64,000 bases of DNA. It comes from an uncultured Bdellovibrionales bacterium (lineage in GTDB: Bacteria > Bdellovibrionota > Bdellovibrionia > Bdellovibrionales > UBA1609). The DNA is taken from the NCBI GenBank assembly GCA_903833275.1, contig CAILEP010000006.1:175027-239026 (forward strand), read 5' to 3'. Both the position numbers and the translations under genes were made by a program. Shown here in pieces: positions 25,238 to 33,395 of this stretch; within the stretch, counting starts at the first letter, position 1; the number at the start of each line of letters is the position of its first letter. The notes beneath the pieces are model-generated. The model worked only from the letters and a program-made list of their open reading frames with translations, made no database searches and was not told where the DNA came from.

Positions 25238-25267
25238 GGAAAAAAGGTACGGCGTACCTTTTTTCCT
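25237..25267. terminator. perfect bidirectional terminator hairpin
   Basis: AGGAAAAAAGGTAC (25237-25250) and GTACCTTTTTTCCT (25254-25267) are perfectly complementary around GGC. With A-runs on one arm and T-runs on the other, it can terminate both the TIGR02147 gene and the convergent XRE gene. Confidence 0.85.
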
Positions 25268-25268
25268 C

Positions 25269-25592
25269 TTAAACTGCGAGACCCATTGGCAGTGCCATCA
25301 TTTCGTCACCGGTGGAGCCCCCCCGATACTTCAGGGCGTCGTCGATCGATGAAGTGGGGCCATTCATTTGCTTATCGATGGCTAGATCGATGAGCTGCTC
25401 CAGGTCAATGCCAAGCGTCTGTAGCAGATGGCTGAGGTCGCCAGCTCGAATCTCCGTGTGCTGGCGAAAGAACCGATTGACCGAAATTCGCGACATCGCG
25501 CATTCACGTGCAATCTGCTCCTGCGTCATGCCTTTCAATTTGGCAAGGATCGCGAGCTTTCGGCCTAAACTTGATTCTGATGATTCGCTCAT
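25269..25592 (-). CDS. XRE-family helix-turn-helix regulator
   Basis: 107 residues from the ATG at 25592, chosen because AAGGGGG lies five bases upstream; an open frame extends to 25646 without support. Residues ~10-65 form the helix-turn-helix (LAILAKLKGMTQEQIARECA, MSRISVNRFFRQHTEIRAGD, LSHLLQTLGIDLEQLIDLAI). The C-terminal 40 residues are unlike known sensor domains. An inverted repeat sits 17 bases upstream of the start and could be its own operator. Confidence 0.85.
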   Translation of the reverse strand: MSESSESSLGRKLAILAKLKGMTQEQIARECAMSRISVNRFFRQHTEIRAGDLSHLLQTLGIDLEQLIDLAIDKQMNGPTSSIDDALKYRGGSTGDEMMALPMGLAV

Positions 25593-25608
25593 AATTACCC
25601 CCTTAGGT

Positions 25609-25631
25609 AGTGGAGTCACATATTCTCCACT
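25609..25631. promoter_or_regulatory. candidate operator upstream of the XRE gene
   Basis: AGTGGAG (25609-25615) and CTCCACT (25625-25631) form a 7-bp inverted repeat with a 9-base spacer, centred 28 bases upstream of the regulator's ATG. Size and place suit a dimeric XRE repressor binding its own promoter. Confidence 0.5.
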
Positions 25632-25697
25632 AAACAAGAGTAGCAAAGACTATACCAACTTATCTGGGGCCAAACAGGTACCGGGCATAAGCTGCGC

Positions 25698-26957
25698 TTA
25701 GGTTTGACCAAATTCTTTATCGAGGGTGCCAACGCGGATTTTATTGGCGAATAATGAAAAGGCGAGATATGCGCCTAGCGTCGGCACTTGGGCGAGCCAC
25801 GGAGGCAGATATTTTGGGGGCAAAATTAGCCCAGAGTCATAAAAGCTTGAAAGCTTCTCGGCGTCATCAAAGGTCATCCGGCCGCTAAAAAGAACACGTG
25901 CGAGGCCCAATTTTTGGTTTTTCATGGCCCATCTAAAGAAGCCATGGGCGCGGAGCAGCCCATCGAGATAAACAGAGTCTTTCGTAAAGGCAATACTGCC
26001 CTTCGGGTCGCCGCCGCGAAAAATTCGTTGCGTCGAGCTGTAGCTTTCATTTTCGCTCTGCTTGTTTTGCATAAAGTATTCGAAAACCTCGACAAAGTTG
26101 GCCCCCTTTAGGGCCATGTCGACGGCCAGAACGCGCAAGGCGATGCGCTTAAGTCTATCTAGGTCAATCGCGCCAGTGATCAGTTCTGCGAACGTGGCGA
26201 GGCCTTCTTGCGTGCTGGTGGTGCGAGGGGCACCAAGGCCGAGCGATGACAGGTTCTTTTGATATTTACCGTTGATCGCGGTCAGGGTGTGAACAAAAAC
26301 CTCGTGTTCAAGCAGTTGTTTAAAATCAAACGGAGAAAAACAGGTGCCTGAACGTAAACGAATGCGGGTCACCCCGGCAGCAGCCTTCGGAACGAGATTT
26401 TCATCGACGATGACATTGATTTTATCGCTCGTGATGACCTGTTTGATCGCTTCTTCGAGCTGCACCTTAATGGTATCGGCCAAAACACAAACTTCATGCT
26501 CAGCGAGATTAAAGAACTCATTGAACTGATCGGCAATTTCGATAAAAAACTTCGCCGCTTCAACGCTCGAGATCTTGCCGCCGGCCACCATGTCTCCAGG
26601 CTTTCCGTACATCTCAATCGAATATTTAACCATTTCGGGCTTGCCGAGGCTCTCAACTAATTTGTGGCCAAGCCAATAACTGTGGGCCGTATCATGAATA
26701 AATTGGGCGACAGGGTGCCCGGTTTTAGTGCCGGCGATAACACGATCAAGACGTTTCAGAGGCTCAATAAATTGCCGTTCGGGATATTCAATAACAGGGG
26801 GAGTGCGCTCGCCCTTCCGGTAGCTTGCTAAAAATTTCTCCTGAGTGTCTTTGGGCCACTCCACGAGGTTTAAAATTTTAAATTGGCCCGCCACCTCGAC
26901 AAGTTCGCGGTCAAGGCTGAGATAATTTTGAATTTCTGGGTCTATAACGGCCGTCAT
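25698..26957 (-). CDS. DUF1704 (QEGLA motif) metallopeptidase-like protein
   Basis: 419 residues. The motifs HEVFVHTLTAINGK and TSTQEGLATFAELITGAIDL identify the DUF1704 / TIGR02421 family, in which HExxxH plus a downstream glutamate (QEGLA) bind a metal. The animal relatives (MATCAP, formerly KIAA0895) are tyrosine carboxypeptidases acting on tubulin; bacterial roles are unproved. The predicted zinc ligands are intact. It follows the AP2 gene after 12 bases, probably one transcript. Confidence 0.85.
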   Translation of the reverse strand: MTAVIDPEIQNYLSLDRELVEVAGQFKILNLVEWPKDTQEKFLASYRKGERTPPVIEYPERQFIEPLKRLDRVIAGTKTGHPVAQFIHDTAHSYWLGHKLVESLGKPEMVKYSIEMYGKPGDMVAGGKISSVEAAKFFIEIADQFNEFFNLAEHEVCVLADTIKVQLEEAIKQVITSDKINVIVDENLVPKAAAGVTRIRLRSGTCFSPFDFKQLLEHEVFVHTLTAINGKYQKNLSSLGLGAPRTTSTQEGLATFAELITGAIDLDRLKRIALRVLAVDMALKGANFVEVFEYFMQNKQSENESYSSTQRIFRGGDPKGSIAFTKDSVYLDGLLRAHGFFRWAMKNQKLGLARVLFSGRMTFDDAEKLSSFYDSGLILPPKYLPPWLAQVPTLGAYLAFSLFANKIRVGTLDKEFGQT

Positions 26958-26969
26958 GTTTTTAGCGGT

Positions 26970-27527
26970 CTACTTTTTTTTGCGAGTATCAACGACTCGG
27001 CGTACGAACGAAACTTTAACCTGGTTTTGATAAGCATCTTTACCAAAGTATTGGAGGGCCGCATGGTTGTAAGCAGCGGCCGCCTGTTCTTCGCTTTTAA
27101 AAAGACCAAGCGAAACTGATTTCCCTTTGTGTTTAATAGCTGCGCGCCAACGACGGCGGCTATTGATATAACTGACGCCTTTAAACTTTGAAGAGCCAAA
27201 GCGCCGACTGGGCGGCAAAATTCGCTGCCGCTCTTGCATGGTGCAAACCACAAGGTTTTCTTTTCGGTAATCAAAGCCTTCCATAAAGCGACGGGGGTAA
27301 ACCATTTTGCCTTTTGGCGGCTTCATTAAAAATTGCCCCAAAGAAATTTGGCGGTTGCGCCCCTGCTTATCGATGATATTTGTCACAACTTTTTTTCGGC
27401 CCGAGTCTTTGGTAAGAACGCGCCAAGTGTGTTTAGAAACGCGCGCGAGATCTGACTTGTCTATTTTGGCTTTTGAATCTGGGTTTACCTTTACGAAGCA
27501 CCAATTATTATCCATTTTTGAACCCAT
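26970..27527 (-). CDS. AP2-domain protein
   Basis: 185 residues. Residues ~110-165 (FGSSKFKGVSYINSRRRWRA, AIKHKGKSVSLGLFKSEEQA, AAAYNHAALQYFGKDAYQN) match the AP2 DNA-binding domain: KGV, WxA, LG-F, AAxAY and FG motifs in order. In bacteria AP2 usually sits behind an HNH endonuclease domain. The first ~100 residues here resemble the numod/HNH neighbourhood (MVYPRRFMEGFDYRKENLVV) but I see no complete HNH active site. The start may be at 27527 or 27515. Strongly basic overall. Likely a DNA-binding protein; a domesticated homing-endonuclease relic is the best guess. Confidence 0.8.
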   Translation of the reverse strand: MGSKMDNNWCFVKVNPDSKAKIDKSDLARVSKHTWRVLTKDSGRKKVVTNIIDKQGRNRQISLGQFLMKPPKGKMVYPRRFMEGFDYRKENLVVCTMQERQRILPPSRRFGSSKFKGVSYINSRRRWRAAIKHKGKSVSLGLFKSEEQAAAAYNHAALQYFGKDAYQNQVKVSFVRRVVDTRKKK

Positions 27528-27604
27528 TCGGTGGCCCCAGACTTTGGTCGAGTTGGTTGAAAGAAAAGACGACGCTCTCTTAACCGCTAGATTACGCTAC
27601 AGTT

Positions 27605-28033
27605 ATGGAAAAGCACAATCACAAGGCCATTGCATCGGCCGTTTTTCTACACCAAGTACTGGGTATGGTTTGGTATTCGCCGCTTTTGTTTGGTCCAGAA
27701 TGGGCACTTGGTATTAGTAAAACAGAAACCCAACTCGACAAAAATAATCCGTTGCCATTTATTGCCTCGGTGTTCGCTGCCATTTTGGCCTGCTATTTAA
27801 TGTCTTGGTTATTTAAAGTTTTGGTCATTGATGATTGGAAGCGCGGTCTCGCCATCGGCTTATTGATAGGATGTGGCTTTGTCGCTCCGGCACTGACGAT
27901 GCACTATATGTTTATTGGTTTGCCATACAGTGTGATTTTAATTGATACGGTGAAAGAGATCGTCGGAGCAGGGCTCACCGGTTTTTTACTTTCAACCTGG
28001 CGAGCCGATCACTCCGACGAATTTGCTAACTGA
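27605..28033 (+). CDS. DUF1761-family membrane protein
   Basis: 142 residues with four hydrophobic segments. The start HKAIASAVFLHQVLGMVWYS followed by PLLFGPEW is the hallmark of DUF1761 (the SxxLGxxWYSPxxFGxxW pattern), a small integral membrane family of unknown function. Converges with hppA. Confidence 0.85.
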   Translation: MEKHNHKAIASAVFLHQVLGMVWYSPLLFGPEWALGISKTETQLDKNNPLPFIASVFAAILACYLMSWLFKVLVIDDWKRGLAIGLLIGCGFVAPALTMHYMFIGLPYSVILIDTVKEIVGAGLTGFLLSTWRADHSDEFAN

Positions 28034-28049
28034 TACCTCTTAGTGAGGG

Positions 28050-30503
28050 CTAGGCTTTCGCAGCCACTCTTTTGGCTGCGATTTCACCTTGAATAGTCTG
28101 ATGGCTAATGCGCATCCCGTAGAATGAGCGCCATACGAAGAACAATCCAACTAGAAAGAACGCCGCGCCGATGTAAACAGCGACGCTGCCAGCTGAGTGT
28201 GCGATCTCAACGGCCAATAGACCAAAGAGAGTCGTGAATTTAATAATCGGGTTCAATGCCACTGAGCAAGTGTCTTTGAAGGGGTCACCGACGGTGTCGC
28301 CGACAACAGTAGCGGCATGAAGGGCTGAGCCCTTTTCGCGCAAATCAACTTCAACAACTTTCTTCGCATTATCCCAAGCGCCACCAGCGTTGGCCATGAA
28401 CATAGCCTGGTACAAACCGAATACGGCGATCGAAATCAAGTAAGCCGCGAAGTAGGTGGCATCAAAACAAGCAAACGCCAATGTGAAAGAGAAGATCACA
28501 GCAAAGATGTTGATCATTCCGTTTTGAGCGTAGCGAGTGCAAATGCGCACAACTTCTTTTGAAGATTCGACCGAGGCTTTCTCCGTCGAATCAAGCTTGA
28601 TGTTTTGTTTGATGTACTCAACCGCGCGATAAGCGCCAGTTGTCACAGCTTGCATTGATGCGCCGGTAAACCAGTACACAACTGCTCCGCCAGTGATCAA
28701 ACCAAGAAGAACGCGAGGGTCCATCAAATCAAGTTTGATGTGCATCAACAAAATGATTGAGAAAATCATAGTGGTCGCACCGATCACAGCCGTACCGATT
28801 AACACAGGCTTTGCAGTTGCCTTAAAGGTATTGCCGGCTGAATCGTTCTCTTCGAGATACGCTTTGCCACCGTGAAAATCAGGTTTGAAGCCGAATTCTT
28901 TTTCGATTTCAGCCGCCACACCAGGTGTAGTTTCGATTTGCGAAAGCTCGAATACTGACTGTGCATTGTCTGTTACGGGGCCATAGCTATCGACCGCGAT
29001 TGTTACCGGGCCCATGCCCAAGAAGCCGAACGCCACGAGACCAAATGCAAACACGGCCGGAAAGACCATGAAATGCTCAAGGCCCAATTGGCTGGTTAGG
29101 TAGGCAATCAACATAAGGCCGACAAGAGTCATGCCCTTCCAGAACGCAGAGAAGTTACCTGCGACAAGACCTGAAAGAATTGTCAACGAAGCGCCGCCTT
29201 CACGAGAGGCCGATACGATTTCGGCTACGTGGATTGACTTTGCTGAAGTAAATATCTTTGTAAGTTCTGGGATTACGGCTGCTGCAATGGTACCGCAGCT
29301 AATAATCGTTGAAAGCTTCCACCACATGTCGCCCCAGCTCTCTAGAAGAACGTAGCTTGTCGAGTAGGTGACAACAATTGAGATAATTGAAGTGAGCCAA
29401 ACCAAAGTGGTTAGGGGTGTTTCAAAATCGAAATGCTTTGAATCGCCGAACATTGCTTTCGCAATGCCGTTATTGATCCAGTAAGAAACGATTGAGGTGA
29501 TGACCATCAAGGCGCGCATAGCAAAGATCCAGACAATCAATTGTGACTGCATCACGCTGCCGTTAGTTGTGCCAACAAGATCACCATTCGGGCCATGGGC
29601 TTTGCCCACAGCAAGAATGATAAAGCTGATCAACGCAACGCCAGTTACTCCGTAAGTTTCGAAACCGTCAGCGGTTGGGCCAACAGAGTCGCCAGCATTG
29701 TCGCCGGTACAATCTGCAATAACACCTGGGTTACGGGCGTCATCTTCTTTAATGTTGAAAACAATCTTCATCAAATCTGAACCAATGTCCGCGATTTTTG
29801 TGAAGATACCGCCGCAAATTCGAAGGGCAGAAGCGCCGAGTGATTCACCGATTGCGAAACCGATAAAGCATGCGCCAGCACTTTCTCTTGGTATAAAGAG
29901 CAAGATGAAAATCATCATCGCCAATTCAACGCAAATGAGAAGAACGCCGATCGACATACCAGCTTGTAGCGGGATTGCCATTACGCCGAATGGTTTGCCA
30001 TTCAATGAAGCAAATGCTGTTCGGCTATTCGCATAGGTATTGATTCGAATACCGAACCAAGCCACGCCGAATGAACCAAGAATGCCGAGCACCGACCATC
30101 CAAGAATGAGCGCAACTTTCGCTGCGGGGTAACCAAGCAAGAAAGAGAAGTAATAAACCATGCAGCTGCCGATAAGAAGCTCAAGCACGATTAGAAATTT
30201 ACCTTGAGTGATCATATACGTTTTGCACGTCTCATATATAAGGGCTGATATATCAAGCAGCGCCTTGTGGGCCGGTAGATTACGTACCCGTACGAACTCG
30301 ATTAGTCCGAAAACGGAGCCGGCGAGGGCGATTAGTAGGCCCCAGGTCAGTAGCGTTGTGCCCTGAACTTGTGAACCTAAAATGTTGAACGGTGTGCTGA
30401 GGTCAGGCACAACCAAGTCGGCTTCGCTGGCAAACGCCAAGCTGCCAAAAAACGACGTGAACGCAATAGCGGCCCACACCTTAGTTTTTTTAATGAGACT
30501 CAT
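28050..30503 (-). CDS. hppA: membrane-bound ion-translocating pyrophosphatase (HppA-like, divergent)
   Basis: 817 residues from the ATG at 30503 (AGGA seven bases upstream); a frame to 30575 is less likely. About 16 membrane segments. These pumps couple pyrophosphate hydrolysis to H+ or Na+ export. Conserved elements: EDDARNPGVIADCTGDNAGD, GADxxETY-like region (ADGFETYGVTG), DSYGPVTDNAQSV, GAWDNAKK and GDTVGDPFKDT. The segment usually written GNTTxA reads AGNTFKATAK; the lysine there is a mark of K+-independent enzymes. Two features are unusual: an N-terminal signal-peptide-like segment ending VLASEAD-like (here FASEAD), and several substitutions in normally invariant motifs. Confidence 0.88.
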   Translation of the reverse strand: MSLIKKTKVWAAIAFTSFFGSLAFASEADLVVPDLSTPFNILGSQVQGTTLLTWGLLIALAGSVFGLIEFVRVRNLPAHKALLDISALIYETCKTYMITQGKFLIVLELLIGSCMVYYFSFLLGYPAAKVALILGWSVLGILGSFGVAWFGIRINTYANSRTAFASLNGKPFGVMAIPLQAGMSIGVLLICVELAMMIFILLFIPRESAGACFIGFAIGESLGASALRICGGIFTKIADIGSDLMKIVFNIKEDDARNPGVIADCTGDNAGDSVGPTADGFETYGVTGVALISFIILAVGKAHGPNGDLVGTTNGSVMQSQLIVWIFAMRALMVITSIVSYWINNGIAKAMFGDSKHFDFETPLTTLVWLTSIISIVVTYSTSYVLLESWGDMWWKLSTIISCGTIAAAVIPELTKIFTSAKSIHVAEIVSASREGGASLTILSGLVAGNFSAFWKGMTLVGLMLIAYLTSQLGLEHFMVFPAVFAFGLVAFGFLGMGPVTIAVDSYGPVTDNAQSVFELSQIETTPGVAAEIEKEFGFKPDFHGGKAYLEENDSAGNTFKATAKPVLIGTAVIGATTMIFSIILLMHIKLDLMDPRVLLGLITGGAVVYWFTGASMQAVTTGAYRAVEYIKQNIKLDSTEKASVESSKEVVRICTRYAQNGMINIFAVIFSFTLAFACFDATYFAAYLISIAVFGLYQAMFMANAGGAWDNAKKVVEVDLREKGSALHAATVVGDTVGDPFKDTCSVALNPIIKFTTLFGLLAVEIAHSAGSVAVYIGAAFFLVGLFFVWRSFYGMRISHQTIQGEIAAKRVAAKA

Positions 30504-30845
30504 GCGGCATCCTTTGAGTTGATTGTTTGTGGAATTATTCCAAGCGGTTGAGAGATAATGGGACGCCGCTTTCAAGTCAATTACTATGAAATAATGCTTC
30601 GCGTTTTGGGTTTTCGCTGGCCCGGACTATCATGAAATTAATCGGACGGGCTATTTACTTAAAGCCTTCACAATATCCGGCAATTTGTCCGGATAAATTT
30701 CAGTAATTTCAGTAATTTCAGATAATTAAACCACTTGGCTTTGTTCGCAACTCCAGATTATTGGAGTTTGTGACAATAATCTGGAGTTGGAGAAAAGGCC
30801 ATGTTCGTGGCCAAAAACGACGCCAGCTAAACAGGTGAGAAAATC
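30504..30845. promoter_or_regulatory. intergenic region with direct and inverted repeats
   Basis: This 342-base gap between divergent hppA and the XRE gene holds three structures. A 7-bp inverted repeat TATCCGG / CCGGATA lies near 30674-30695. Three tandem copies of ATTTCAGTA-like 9-mers follow (about 30697-30724). A perfect 15-bp inverted repeat (AACTCCAGATTATTG 30749-30763, CAATAATCTGGAGTT 30774-30788) lies 58 bases before the XRE start. No gene or ORF with a ribosome binding site is seen. The long inverted repeat could be the operator of the downstream regulator. Confidence 0.6.
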
Positions 30846-31430
30846 TTGGCGAATAAATATGACGATGAAACCACTGAAGTTTTTAGACAGGTGGCGAAAA
30901 CATTGTGGCTGCTGAGAAATCAGAGCGGGCTAACCCAAGAGGGTTTGGCCGAAAAGGCTCGAATAAAGCGCACGACAATCAGCTACATAGAACAAGGGCG
31001 CTGGAATTTTTCAATCGCCACATTGGCGATGCTGGCAAAATATTTTGAGGTTCCGATCTTTCGGTTTTTTCAACGTGGAAACATCTCTTCGCGGCCGCTC
31101 GAAGAAGAGGCTCTGATATTGGGCAAAAATAGAAAGAAATTGTTTGCGAACCTGCCCGCGGGTGTCTCGTGCGAATTGCTACGTCTTCCGAAAAACCAAG
31201 TAATTGATCTTGAAATAGGATCGGTGAGTCAGTTGGCCATATATTTAGATCGTGGCGAAATAGTTGTTAATGGTCGCGATTCTTATGCGCATTTGTTGGC
31301 TGGCCAGACAACGACAATATCCGGGCCCGATATTATCAGAATTAACAATGTTGCCGGGGAGGTTCGAGTAAAGCAGAAAGCCAAATCTGCGCGGATTTTA
31401 ATTATGAAAGCTTACAAGTCTGAATGCTGA
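30846..31430 (+). CDS. XRE-family regulator with C-terminal sensor-like domain
   Basis: 194 residues from a TTG at 30846, preceded by AGGTGAG. Residues ~12-70 hold the helix-turn-helix (LLRNQSGLTQEGLAEKARIK, RTTISYIEQGRWNFSIATLA). The C-terminal ~100 residues are strand-rich (VIDLEIGSVSQLAIYLDRGE, IVVNGRDSYAHLLAGQTTTI) and could be a cupin-like barrel, a common partner of XRE domains, but no metal ligands stand out. The large inverted repeat upstream is a candidate binding site. Confidence 0.85.
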   Translation: MANKYDDETTEVFRQVAKTLWLLRNQSGLTQEGLAEKARIKRTTISYIEQGRWNFSIATLAMLAKYFEVPIFRFFQRGNISSRPLEEEALILGKNRKKLFANLPAGVSCELLRLPKNQVIDLEIGSVSQLAIYLDRGEIVVNGRDSYAHLLAGQTTTISGPDIIRINNVAGEVRVKQKAKSARILIMKAYKSEC

Positions 31431-31449
31431 TGTTCGCGATGGCGCGAGG

Positions 31450-32688
31450 CTATTCGACTCGCAAAAACCAAGATTGCAAATAGCGACCTTCGTTAAAGCC
31501 GAGGGCTGGTTGGTGGTCAGGCGGGGCTTCTTTCATATCGATAACTTCAAATTTGCGATCGGTGGCCTTGGCGGCCCTCGCGAGGACTTCTTTATAGGCC
31601 GCCGTTGAGATGTGATGCGAGCAAACACAGCTGATGAGCAAACCGGGTCTGGCGAGGCATTGAAAGGCCAGCGTATTGAGTTCGGTGTAGCCCTTAATTG
31701 CGCTGGCCACGCCTTCACGACTTTTTACGAAGCTCGGCGGGTCTAATACAATGAGGTCGGCTTGATTTTTTGCCGCAACTTGAGCAGTGAGCCATTCGAA
31801 AGCATCGGCTTTTTCGACGGTAAGGTGGGCCCGATCTATTTGCGGGTTCAGCGCGACATTTTTTGCAAGCACATCGAGGGCTGCGGCCGATTGATCGACG
31901 GCCGTCACTTTGAGGCCAGCGGCGAGCAGATGAAGAGAAAAGCCGCCTTGGTAGCTGCAAATATCCCAAGCGTTTCGGCAAGCAAATTTTTCGGCGAGCT
32001 CGCGCGCACGGCGGTGATTTTCGCGCTGATCGAGGTAGGCGCCGGTTTTTTGTGATGAGGCGGGGGTAAAAAGCCAGTTCAGGCCATTCCATTTAAGTGG
32101 GCGTGGCTCGATGGCCTCGGGCTCGATGATCTCGAGGCCTTCGCGTTTTCGAACCGTGGCGGTACGAAGTTCGACAATTTTCGGGGGGCGCTTAAAATGT
32201 GCCTCGAAAACATTTGAAATAATTTTTCGCAACACAAACCAAAAGCTCTCAATCGGAGCAGTCAGCAGTTGAACAACTAAAATATCGGCCCCGAAGATAT
32301 CAACGATAAGGCCGGGCACAAGATCATTTTCTGAAAAAATCCATCGAAGACAAAGATCTTCATCTTTTGAAAAATTGAGGGCGGCAATTTTGCGCTGCAA
32401 GGTCTCTTCAAAATGTGCGCTCAGCCATTGGCCAAAGTAGGCCCCAAAATGATCGGCGTTTGTGAAGCGTTCAAGCCTTGGGTTTTTCATCCAGCCGGCT
32501 TGGTCGGGGCCGATGCGTCTCAGCCGCAAATAGCTTTCAGGCGAATAAAACCACCAGCGATCGGCAAAATAGATGGCGCTAGGGCGATTCGGCAGCAATT
32601 TGCGGTCGACGACTTCGTCGGCGCGAAGCCAGGGGTGGCCTGCTTTGAAGTGCGCAAAAGCGCGCGGAGTGATAATGCCCTTTTTCAT
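31450..32688 (-). CDS. rlmI: RlmI-like class I rRNA methyltransferase
   Basis: 412 residues. An N-terminal PUA-like domain (GHPWLRADEVVDRK) precedes the SAM-dependent methyltransferase domain. The SAM site is AWDICSYQGGFSLHLLAAGL, followed by VTAVDQSAAALDVLAKN, and the catalytic region shows LIVLDPPSFVKSR and SCVCSHHIS. This matches the RlmI/RlmL-K group that makes 5-methylcytosine in 23S rRNA. The QPALGFNEGRYLQSWFLRVE tail is a close variant of the family end. The exact target base is inferred from family only. Confidence 0.88.
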   Translation of the reverse strand: MKKGIITPRAFAHFKAGHPWLRADEVVDRKLLPNRPSAIYFADRWWFYSPESYLRLRRIGPDQAGWMKNPRLERFTNADHFGAYFGQWLSAHFEETLQRKIAALNFSKDEDLCLRWIFSENDLVPGLIVDIFGADILVVQLLTAPIESFWFVLRKIISNVFEAHFKRPPKIVELRTATVRKREGLEIIEPEAIEPRPLKWNGLNWLFTPASSQKTGAYLDQRENHRRARELAEKFACRNAWDICSYQGGFSLHLLAAGLKVTAVDQSAAALDVLAKNVALNPQIDRAHLTVEKADAFEWLTAQVAAKNQADLIVLDPPSFVKSREGVASAIKGYTELNTLAFQCLARPGLLISCVCSHHISTAAYKEVLARAAKATDRKFEVIDMKEAPPDHQPALGFNEGRYLQSWFLRVE

Positions 32689-32721
32689 AGTCCAACTGCT
32701 TGTTTTCTTAATGTTTTGCTG

Positions 32722-32750
32722 TTCACAAAGACCGATCGTGACCCTATACT
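32722..32750 (+). promoter_or_regulatory. promoter for the 32763 membrane-protein gene
   Basis: TTCACA (32722-32727) and TATACT (32745-32750) with 17-base spacing lie 12 bases before the ATG at 32763. No Shine-Dalgarno is present between them, so the transcript would be leaderless or nearly so. Confidence 0.6.
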
Positions 32751-32762
32751 AAAATCACATTT

Positions 32763-33395
32763 ATGACACCATTTATCGTTTCTCTCACGGATTTTTTGAT
32801 TACAGCCCTCTGCATGGTTTTTTGTTGGAAGCTATGGACTCAGCCAGCCGACAAAAAAAAGCTGAACTATAATTTTTTCGGTCTTTTTTGCTCTATCGGG
32901 ATCGCCGCTCTTTTGGGCGGCATCGTGCACATTTACGGCGAAATAAAGGGCGATGTTTTAAATGTGCTCTGGATGTTGACCATTATCAATGTTGGTATTT
33001 CTTCTTATAATCTGTGGATCGTAAACATGCGGTTGATGTTGCCCGATTCGCTTTTTCGTTATGGCTCGCTGATTGGCCGCAGCTTTTTTGGGCTTTACGT
33101 GCTGTTCGTTTTATTTATTAATCACGAATACTATGTCGCAATTGTAAGCTATATCCCCGCGGCGGCGCTTTTGTTTTTCATTTTGCTAATGCGTTCGATT
33201 CGAGAGCGAAATCGTTACTATCTTTTCGGGCTCGGCGGGCTTCTGCTCACGTTTGTGGCGGCTGTTATTCAACACTATCGGCTTGAGGTCGTGGCGTTAT
33301 ATCTCGATCACAATTCGCTCTATCATATCGTTCAGGCCGTAGGGCTTTGGGGTCTTTACCTTTTTGGAAGCAGGGTTTCTCGATGGAATATATAG
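32763..33395 (+). CDS. polytopic membrane protein of unknown function
   Basis: 210 residues with about seven hydrophobic segments. It may belong to DUF6962, but I am not sure. Conserved-looking polar residues sit near segment ends (GGIVHIYGEIKG, QHYRLEVVALYLDHNSLYHI), a pattern also seen in ceramidase-like hydrolases; that is only a resemblance. The start codon lies 12 bases after a good promoter, implying leaderless translation. The last 13 bases overlap the next gene, so the two are translationally linked. Confidence 0.7.
   Translation: MTPFIVSLTDFLITALCMVFCWKLWTQPADKKKLNYNFFGLFCSIGIAALLGGIVHIYGEIKGDVLNVLWMLTIINVGISSYNLWIVNMRLMLPDSLFRYGSLIGRSFFGLYVLFVLFINHEYYVAIVSYIPAAALLFFILLMRSIRERNRYYLFGLGGLLLTFVAAVIQHYRLEVVALYLDHNSLYHIVQAVGLWGLYLFGSRVSRWNI

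Noticed and set aside
25312-25701. 129-residue plus-strand ORF
   Set aside because: It is antisense to the XRE regulator, which has a good ribosome binding site and helix-turn-helix; Ser/Arg-rich shadow.
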